The translations under genes and the position numbers were made by a program. A stretch of 64,000 bases of DNA, from the NCBI GenBank assembly GCA_031771865.1, contig JASISA010000001.1, positions 1,116,001 through 1,180,000 on the forward strand. Reading direction: 5' to 3'. Below, one piece after another: positions 57,557-64,000 of the stretch. How positions within the stretch are numbered: the stretch's first letter is position 1; every line of letters starts with the position of its first letter. The notes under the pieces were generated by a model. The model was not told where the DNA came from. It was given only the letters and a program-made list of their open reading frames with translations, and made no database searches. This DNA comes from Nothophaeocryptopus gaeumannii (lineage: Eukaryota > Ascomycota > Dothideomycetes > Mycosphaerellales > Mycosphaerellaceae).

Positions 57557-59176
57557 ATGGCTGAGGGCATAAAGCGAAAGGGAGAAATCCCATGGGACAA
57601 GCACTTCCGACTTGGTGCTGGTTATGATATCCTCGGCCACACAGTCGCTCGCTCGCCTTTCCGGCCGCTGAGCAAGCCGACAGCCCATGATCGGAAAGGA
57701 GCCGAGATCCAGTTGTCAAGGCAAATCTATCGTGATGAACACGATATGCAGACTATGCTGCAAACATCGACTTCCACGTCAGCTTCATATCTTTCTCTGG
57801 CTACCCTCAAAGCATGTGCGACGTCGTTGAAAACTGCCAAATGCAACGAAACCAACATGACGGTCTTCACCCATCTCACAATCTCTTTGCCAATGGAAGA
57901 CTTCACGGATGCTCTGAGTCTCACGGACGACGCGAAGCTGTGCCTTGAGGGCTCTCTTTGGCCTTGGTCAAACCAGGACAGCGTTTCGGAGAGATTCGTA
58001 TCTCAGTATGGCCAATACGCTATCACGGGTTTTTGCCGTCGAGCCACCTTCGTGATGATATCGAAGTACTCCAGCACCAATAAGGAAGAGCTAGACGCAC
58101 TGCAAACAACGCTCGATGGGAATTTCAACGGCAAGGTGAACAGCATAGGAGTCGCAACAAGTGTGGCCTTCGGCAGCCTGAGTCGCCAGTCCAAGGTCGT
58201 TCCGAAACATGACGTGATATGCCTTGGCTATGATCTTGAGCATATCTTCAGAGACTTCGAAGATGTTGATCCTAAGGAAATGTGGACTGGGTTTCTGCAG
58301 CGTTATTCTCCAGTTCCGTGCGTGGCGATCTTGACGCATTATTGTGATCTCATTCCAAATGGTCGCATTGCGCCACCTCTACGGATGTTTGAGTTATCAC
58401 ATGATGTGGTGACTACTATCCGGCGATGTATGATCCTGCAGATGCTGTCTCGGTCCAACACCATGGTTGGTGCCCGCCAGCTGGACCAGAATTTGGACGG
58501 AATCAACGATGAGCTGATGGCAGTGGGTCCGTACAGCGAGAGGAAGAATCCTCAGATTGAAAGGCTTGAGGCTCAGCTAGACGCCGTGCAGAGCGAACTG
58601 GATGTCTGGCGCGACCGCATGGACTTGCTAGCTGCTGTTGAGCTCGAGTGCGCGCGAGACCTTTCGTAAGTCTGTCTTGTGACCGTCTCGAGCCAAATGG
58701 ACACAGTATGTGTGAGCAAACACGCTGACTATATCAGGACCGCGGGGAACGAGAACGAGGCTGCTCAAAAGCCGGACCGCCAATGGCAGAGGTGGGACAG
58801 CGACATATGGAATAGTGCTTTTATCGGCATCAACCAGAATGACGCAGCAAGTAGCTGGCCTCGACTGACGACGAATATCAAGCAGCATTGGGAACCACAA
58901 TGGAGGCTTTCCAACAAGGGGGCAGAGCTGCCTGCGTGCCGAGAGCAGATCTGTGTTGGTAGACCGCCCGGCCGCATCATCATAGGGGCTGAAATCCGTG
59001 CACATCGCACTGATGGATGGAATGGATGGTGGTACCGTCACCCTCATGGTGGCCAGATCCTTGGGCGGCTTGGATCCGAGTCTTTCGGTGTCCGTTTCAG
59101 GTCCAGGCATTATCGTGACGGACATTGGCAGCTTACATATTGGTCGATCGACAAGCGTGTCTATGCGCGTCAATAG
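57557..59176 (+). CDS. Unrecognised fungal protein, 515 aa
   Basis: Exon 1 is 57557-58665. The intron is 58666-58737 (72 bp, GTAAGT to TATCAG, CTGAC branch site, phase 2). Exon 2 is 58738-59176. The product is 515 residues starting MAEGIKRKGEIPWDKHFRLGAGYDILG. The first 340 residues are mixed alpha/beta with no obvious catalytic motif. A predicted coiled coil is at about 340-370 (QIERLEAQLDAVQSELDVWRDR). The last 125 residues are rich in Trp, Gly and Arg (GWNGWWYRHPHGG, GHWQLTYW) and look beta-sheet rich, possibly a lectin-like or binding module. The opening pattern LGAGYDxLG with the following charged segments is one I associate only loosely with unclassified fungal proteins. I give no function. 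The true start may lie in an upstream exon. Confidence 0.65.
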
Positions 59177-59308
59177 AATAAGACGAGCCATAATTGCAGC
59201 ACTCCATCATCTGTAGGTTTGCGAAAGAGTCGTCGAAGCGGTGACCTCCCTGATGCCGGACCACTTTATGGCGTGACGAATTGATGGACGGACATGCTTC
59301 ACTTCAAG

Positions 59309-60115
59309 TTAAGTTTTGGTCACAACTTGAGTAGTGTCTGCTCCTGCTATGATGTGACAGTCAGTCCTTGGCGACGCGGCCATGTGATTTCCTTTCTCCT
59401 CCAAGTCTGCCGTGGGCGTGTTCAGAGTTGTCGGATCATCCTCGATGTGGGTGTATTTTGCTCTTGCGACATCCTTGAAAGAAGCCCTGGATCTCTTCCT
59501 CTTTTTCGACAGAGCCGCCTCTGACTTCATTGGACTGCGCCGGTGGGATCCGGCACGTGAGCCTGATTCACGATGTGGTTCATCCAGGAAAAACAAAGGC
59601 GAATTCTGTTGACGTTGCTGCTCTGAATGCCTTGGAGTCGATGGCGATGGTCTGGTGCTGGTCGACTGGAGTGAATGGCGCTGGTCGAGACGTGAGGTCT
59701 TTTCTGGATTCACGTGGGGCCTCTCATTGCGTGACTTGGTGGCCCTTGGCTGGGTGTCTGGCTCTCGTGTTGAGCGCGTCCGATCGACAGATAACGCCTT
59801 GGGTGTGCCTGCTTTACGGCGCTGATCGGCATCGGCTTGAAGGTGACTGGAATTCACGCCTCTCTCGTTCAGCGGGTCGTTCGCAACTCGATCTCCGTCT
59901 TTATTCTCTGCACCTCGAGCCGTACTTCCAGTCTGACCGCCTCCACCTTGACCGCCTCCAACTTCACCGTCTGGACCTTGATTGCTTGCGCCTTGGCATT
60001 CTTCGTACGCTTGAAGATCGGCATAATAATGAGCTATGTCTCGAACATGTGCGTGGCGCCGAGGTGTGAAGGTACCGAACGACTCACCGGGATAAGGGAA
60101 TTTCTCTCTAGGCAT
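59309..60115 (-). CDS. Basic, low-complexity hypothetical protein, 268 aa
   Basis: A single frame runs from the ATG at 60115 (MPREKFPYPGESFGTFTPRR) to 59309. The protein is hydrophilic and disordered: Gly/Gln-rich near residues 50-65, Arg/Ser/Pro-rich in the middle, and with a possible nuclear localisation signal (KKRKRSR) near 205. No domain is recognised. The N-terminal 30 residues look more ordered than the rest. It could be real or a chance frame in Arg/Ser-rich sequence, and it has no support from splicing or neighbours. Confidence 0.35.
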   Translation of the reverse strand: MPREKFPYPGESFGTFTPRRHAHVRDIAHYYADLQAYEECQGASNQGPDGEVGGGQGGGGQTGSTARGAENKDGDRVANDPLNERGVNSSHLQADADQRRKAGTPKALSVDRTRSTREPDTQPRATKSRNERPHVNPEKTSRLDQRHSLQSTSTRPSPSTPRHSEQQRQQNSPLFFLDEPHRESGSRAGSHRRSPMKSEAALSKKRKRSRASFKDVARAKYTHIEDDPTTLNTPTADLEEKGNHMAASPRTDCHIIAGADTTQVVTKT

Positions 60116-61236
60116 CTGAGAAGGACCAGACGGCGATGGCTGTCGGGCTCCCTGGTGCTGATCTTCTGCGAGAGCCTCTTATTGCGACTCGTGGCGATAC
60201 TGCAACAACCTCGACCCGTCACGATTTCCGAGCCCGAGGGTCGCAGTGGACACTGGTCCGCCTACATGGAGAGCCATGCGGACGTTGTCGAGCAGGCAGT
60301 GCATGTCGGGTATGTGGACGATCAGAACCACTTGACAAGTCTCATGCCGCATCAGAGCTTCTCCTCGAGTCTGACCAGCCAAGCAGCCTAGGGCTTCTTC
60401 TCATAGCTTTTCCGGATATCCTCATGCTGACCATCTCCAAGGCGTTCCGCGGTCTGCAATGAATGGCTCTCCCACGTTGAAGTTTGGGAGATGCACTGAA
60501 ATAGCACAAGCGCACGTGGAGCTCTCAGACGTGCTGCCATTGCTTCGGTCCCAGTATGCCTTCACCCACGACTTGCCTCCGTGACTTCAGCTCGCGTTCG
60601 CGTTCGCGCTCTGTATGCAGTCAATGGCATATTCTCAGTATCGCATTGTGCCAAGTGCGTGGTGCAAATCAGGTCTCGTCCGCCATGTGCCCTGATTTCC
60701 ATTTTCTCGATATGTGCTTCGAGACAGCGCTCTCCGTGTGAACAAGAGCTCCATTTCTCAGCCCTTATCGAGGGCGAAGTGCTGGGACGCGATGTTCCAC
60801 CGTCGTTTGTGGAGGAGCATTGGCCGTCAAGGGCAATGCGGGATCCACGGTTGTGATTGGGCGGACGAAGCGGCCGCTTCGAAAGTAAGCAAACTCTAAT
60901 CGTGCTACCACCTTCTGCACAACAACGTGCCTTCCTAATCTATACCCTGCAAGATGCACCGCATCGTCTCATTGCTCTCTCGTCTGCGCCAAAAAGCTCC
61001 AAAATGGCGATATTAGTGCAGTTTGTGGCGTTAAGACGGCCCCAGTTCTTTCACAAGATGCCAAGAGCTTAAGACTTGTGAAGTCATGGACGGAGAGGAC
61101 GAAAGACCCCTTGAGGCGGCGGTGATGGTATAAGTATTCCCAAAAGATCACTTCACCCTTCAGTCCATTCCTCGTCTACTATTCTCTCTCTTACAGAGCA
61201 CAAAGACAGCACAAGCAAATCTCCAACCCGCCCACC
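60116..61236. promoter_or_regulatory. Upstream region of the SDR gene
   Basis: These 1.1 kb end at the SDR start. A TATAAGTA box lies at 61129-61136, 101-108 bp before the ATG, and is followed by a CT-rich stretch (about 61140-61200) that fits a fungal transcription start. Short frames on both strands in the first 700 bp overlap and are not called. Confidence 0.4.
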
Positions 61237-62250
61237 ATGTCCCGCTACGCAGAAGCTCACAAGAACCCCAAAGGCCCAGGCGATGCCCGCCCAACAGCTC
61301 TCCAGATCATCGAAGACGAAGGCCTGACCGGAAAACTATCCGACAAAGTCTTCGTCGTCACTGGCGTCTCCTCAGGCATCGGCATCGAAACCCTCCGCGC
61401 CTTGTACGCAACCGGCGGCCATGTCTTTGGAACCGTCCGCAACGTCCCCAAAGGCCAGAAAGTGGTCGATGAGATCACGTCCTCCACTAAAGGCGGCAAG
61501 ATCACACTGATCGAGATGTCCATGGATGACCTCTCAAGCGTGAAGAAAGGAGCTGAAGAGATCCTCTCCCAAACGAAGACTGTCAATGTGATTATCGGTA
61601 ACGCAGGCATAATGGCGACTCCCTACGCCAAAACCGCACAAGGTTTCGAATCCCAATTCGGTGTCGACCATCTCTCACACTTCTACCTCTTCCAACTCCT
61701 CAAACCCACCCTCCTCTCCTCCGCCACGCCATCCTTCCCCTCGCGTGTAGTATCCGTTTCCTCCTTCGGCCACCGAACAGGCCAAATCCGCTTCGACAAT
61801 TATAACTTCGAGAAAGAAGGATCTTATGACCCCTGGCTTTCCTACGGTCAAGCCAAAACAGCAAACATCTACTTCGCCAATGAACTCGACCGGCGCTATT
61901 CCTCCCGCCACCTCCGCGCCACATCCCTCCACCCAGGCGGCATCTGGACCGGTCTCCAGAAACACTTGGGCGGGCAAGATGCGTTCGGCGAAATGGATGA
62001 AGCCGGGAAGAATTATATGAAGAGTCCTGAGCAAGGGGCTGCTACGCAGGTATATGCGGCGGTGAGTGAGGAGTGGGGAAAGAAGGGCGGGAAATATCTG
62101 AGTAATTGTGTAGAAGAAGGACCGTTCAAGGGAACGGAAGCAATGCAGACGGGGGATGATGGGTATGGAAAGTGGATTTATGATGCTGAGAAGGAGGGAA
62201 GGTTGTGGAGGGATAGTCTGAGGATGTGTGGGTTGGAGGATGATCAGTAG
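61237..62250 (+). CDS. Short-chain dehydrogenase/reductase
   Basis: A single exon encodes 337 residues. The Rossmann nucleotide-binding motif is TGVSSGIG at 42-49. The NAG motif is in VIIGNAGIMATPY, the catalytic Ser is in SVSSFGHRTG, and the catalytic pair is Y203 and K207 in YGQAK. This is the classical SDR pattern in the branch of fungal proteins annotated as retinol-dehydrogenase- or WW-domain-oxidoreductase-like. NADP preference is suggested by basic residues after the second strand but not proven. The substrate is unknown. The start is supported by the TATA box and CT-rich leader just upstream. The last 80 residues have the C-terminal lid of the family (LHPGGIWTGLQKHLGG). Confidence 0.9.
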   Translation: MSRYAEAHKNPKGPGDARPTALQIIEDEGLTGKLSDKVFVVTGVSSGIGIETLRALYATGGHVFGTVRNVPKGQKVVDEITSSTKGGKITLIEMSMDDLSSVKKGAEEILSQTKTVNVIIGNAGIMATPYAKTAQGFESQFGVDHLSHFYLFQLLKPTLLSSATPSFPSRVVSVSSFGHRTGQIRFDNYNFEKEGSYDPWLSYGQAKTANIYFANELDRRYSSRHLRATSLHPGGIWTGLQKHLGGQDAFGEMDEAGKNYMKSPEQGAATQVYAAVSEEWGKKGGKYLSNCVEEGPFKGTEAMQTGDDGYGKWIYDAEKEGRLWRDSLRMCGLEDDQ

Positions 62251-62776
62251 AAAATGTGATACGGTTAATAAACAGGTGGTTAGAGGGTGTGTTATGAAGA
62301 GTGTGTATTCGATAAGGAGTCTAGGCTGTATACAGCGTGTGGACCTGATGAGGAGGTACGCCAAGCGCCAAGTGTTGCCTGAGGCAACAGGAGCCTGAGG
62401 CCACAATAACATGCTGAGCTTGGATCCTTGCCAGCTCCTCACAGAAAAGCTTCAGGGTGTGAATTTTGTGGCGTAACTATAGATACATGCAAGTCGTTTC
62501 TAAGATATATCTGTGTCGTTGTATTCGCTGCCGTTGATGTATGTCGTGTCGTCCCAAGCGCATTCCCAGTGCAAATTAGCTTGATGTTAATCTCGTATCA
62601 ATTCCGCCTCGGGTTCCTTTTCGTTCCAAAGTCGTAATCGTAAGATCGTAGTCGGGAAGTCATCGTTGTGGAATCTCAATCGTATGTCAAAGTCGTGAGA
62701 TCGTCGTCGTCGTCGTTGTCGTTAATCGTAAGTCGTAATCCAAACACCTCCATCAATCCGTGTTCCCCCTTCCCTC
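62251..62776. repeat. Convergent intergenic region with a GTCGT-rich microsatellite
   Basis: These 526 bp lie between the SDR gene and a convergent hypothetical gene. At about 62625-62740 a degenerate tract repeats TCGTAATCGTAAG and GTCGTCGTCGT-type units. It is a simple-sequence tract and no coding function is seen. Confidence 0.5.
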
Positions 62777-63262
62777 TCAATTCACAAAGAGTCCATCCTC
62801 ACTCTCCTCATTCTCCTCGCTATCTCCCCTATTCCCAGCAACCCAATCCGCAACAGCGCCCTCATCCTCATCCTCCTCCACAGGCTCTCCTTCATCCGGA
62901 TCGACACCCACTACCGGCTTTGGCTGGATCTCCATATCGTAGAAATACATCTTCCCGGTCGCCCAAGTAATCAGCGCATCGACCTTGATGCGGCGGATAG
63001 ATCTCTTGTCCCCCTTCTTAGGTCGGTTGACCCAGACCCGAATGCAGTTGTTCAACAACGTATCATCAAACCTCATGATCTGCGGCGTAGACAACATTCT
63101 CGTCTCTGACTCACGAGGGAGTTTTTCTCCAGGCGCAGGCGGACTGCTGGTGTAGGCGGAAAGGATGCGACTGAAGCCTTCAGCGAAGTCACCTTCGCGG
63201 TGTTGAGAAGTGTTTCCGTTTCGATCGGGACGGCTGGGGCCCGCGCAGATAATTTCGGTCAT
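62777..63262 (-). CDS. Hypothetical acidic-tailed protein, 161 aa
   Basis: A single frame runs from the ATG at 63262 (MTEIICAGPSRPDRNGNTSQ) to 62777. The N-terminal half is polar. The middle (residues 65-120) contains a more ordered segment, LLNNCIRVWVNRPKKGDKRSIRRIKVDAL. The C-terminal 40 residues are strongly acidic (EPVEEDEDEG, EENEESEDG). No domain is recognised. A basic core with an acidic tail could bind RNA, histones or a ribosomal partner, but that is speculation. It starts next to the hAT-like element. Confidence 0.5.
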   Translation of the reverse strand: MTEIICAGPSRPDRNGNTSQHREGDFAEGFSRILSAYTSSPPAPGEKLPRESETRMLSTPQIMRFDDTLLNNCIRVWVNRPKKGDKRSIRRIKVDALITWATGKMYFYDMEIQPKPVVGVDPDEGEPVEEDEDEGAVADWVAGNRGDSEENEESEDGLFVN

Positions 63263-63289
63263 GGCGTGCCAGCGATTGAATCTGGGGCG

Positions 63290-63440
63290 CAGGGGTCTTG
63301 TTGGTCCGGTATAGATGGTAGAACCTGGTTATTGGTAACCAATAGTATAGTCAGTAGGGCAATCACATGCTTACCGGTCAATATGGTAGCTGGTGAGTAA
63401 ATGCTACCGGTAACCATGGTTACCAACTTCCTATCTCGGT
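63290..63440. repeat. Palindromic GGTAACC repeats, possible hAT subterminal region
   Basis: The tract contains a perfect 16-bp palindrome at 63409-63424 (GGTAACCATGGTTACC), a GGTAACC at about 63335, two ACCGGT sites and further GGTT/AACC pairs. It sits about 150 bp before a transposase-like gene. Subterminal palindromic repeats are common in hAT transposons, so this may be the left end of such an element. Confidence 0.4.
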
Positions 63441-63575
63441 ATCCATTGCGCAGCCAGTCGGCATACTCGCCGGCGCCAAGGGCGGTACGCGTATGGGAAA
63501 AATCGACGCGTTTTCGCCGTGAATGTATCAATTTTCCCATCTCTTTACCAATATCTCATACTGTCGTATCTCGCC

Positions 63576-64000
63576 ATGCCCAGCGTGTTGTCGTGGCTAG
63601 GTGTTGGTAGCTCTGAAGCTACTATCGTCTTATGCGAACAGAACCCCAATTACTGCGCCTCTTCTCATCCGGATACCTTCGAGCTTAGAAAGACCGAGTA
63701 TGCGCGCCTCAAGAAGCATCAACAAGGTGTTGGTGAGGATCGAAAGACATGGAGTCCAGCCTGGCAGTTTGGCGAAGCGCTGCTGCGTTCGGATAACGTG
63801 CGGGTATACTACTGCTATCTCTGCGAAAAAGAAGGCCGGCATCAGCAGTTGAACGTCTTGAATGGAACTCGAGGCGCTCTACATCACCTGTCTCAACACC
63901 ACAGCATTAATAGCAAGGGCGAGAAAGTCGTGAAGTCCAGCGGCAGTCAGCAAACGATCGAGAGCGCTCAGGACTTTCATACCCTAGTAACGAAGACTCG
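63576..64000 (+). CDS. hAT-like transposase, 5' part, runs off the window
   Basis: The frame is open from the ATG at 63576 (MPSVLSWLGVGSSEATIVLC) to the end of the window: 141 complete codons and no stop. A zinc-finger-like segment is visible near residues 75-110: YYCYLCEKEGRHQQL, then GTRGALHHLSQHH, with Cys and His spaced as in BED or C2H2 fingers. Such a finger followed by GT-S/R-xxxHL-xxH is how many fungal hAT transposases begin. The catalytic core and the dimerisation domain would lie beyond the edge. The frame shows no nonsense codon so far, in contrast to the pogo-like element. The call rests on one motif and position. Confidence 0.55.
   Translation, partial: MPSVLSWLGVGSSEATIVLCEQNPNYCASSHPDTFELRKTEYARLKKHQQGVGEDRKTWSPAWQFGEALLRSDNVRVYYCYLCEKEGRHQQLNVLNGTRGALHHLSQHHSINSKGEKVVKSSGSQQTIESAQDFHTLVTKT

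Overview
This window looks like nuclear DNA from a filamentous ascomycete. Genes carry short GT-AG introns (about 49-115 bp) with CTAAC/CTGAC-type branch sites. Typical fungal families are present: a Zn2Cys6 regulator, a DUF6594-like membrane protein, an Smi1/Knr4 protein and a TAM/LaeA-like methyltransferase. A dead Fot1/pogo transposon carries nonsense codons of the RIP type. The overall flavour suggests Dothideomycetes, but that placement is inference. I rebuilt exon structures by hand, and every complete multi-exon model below has a length divisible by three.

Layout. 0-9.4 kb: 3' part of a FUN14-like mitochondrial membrane protein, THO2 of the THO/TREX mRNA export complex, and a thioredoxin-fold protein that lacks the CxxC active site. 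9.4-11.8 kb: no convincing gene. 11.8-20.3 kb: RAD16-type nucleotide excision repair ATPase, a cation diffusion facilitator and a Knr4/Smi1 cell-wall regulator. 22-29.2 kb: a membrane-anchored divergent kinase, a DUF6594-like protein, an F-box protein, a small conserved protein and an F-box-like protein.

29.7-38.5 kb is the most accessory-looking stretch. It holds an MFS transporter divergent from a Zn2Cys6 regulator, an HD-domain (cyanamide-hydratase-like) protein, a methyltransferase interrupted by one in-frame TAG, and a PLP-dependent serine/threonine dehydratase. A 2144-bp pogo-like transposon follows, with perfect 43-bp terminal inverted repeats and seven RIP-type nonsense codons. This group could be a small, partly decayed metabolic cluster, but there is no backbone synthase.

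41-44.4 kb is low in genes: one small membrane protein and a degenerate tandem repeat array of about five copies. 44.5-56.8 kb returns to housekeeping genes: ceramide glucosyltransferase, a USP7/Ubp15 deubiquitinase and an insulin-degrading-enzyme metalloprotease. 57.5-63.3 kb holds an unrecognised 515-residue protein, two weak hypotheticals and a short-chain dehydrogenase. The window ends inside the 5' part of a hAT-like transposase gene.

I found no CRISPR array, rRNA or tRNA. The most interesting signals are the single nonsense codon in an otherwise complete seven-exon methyltransferase, the RIP-inactivated transposon inserted in a 17-bp tandem repeat, the cysteine-free thioredoxin, the degenerate repeat array and the divergent kinase. 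I do not claim a wholly new biological system.
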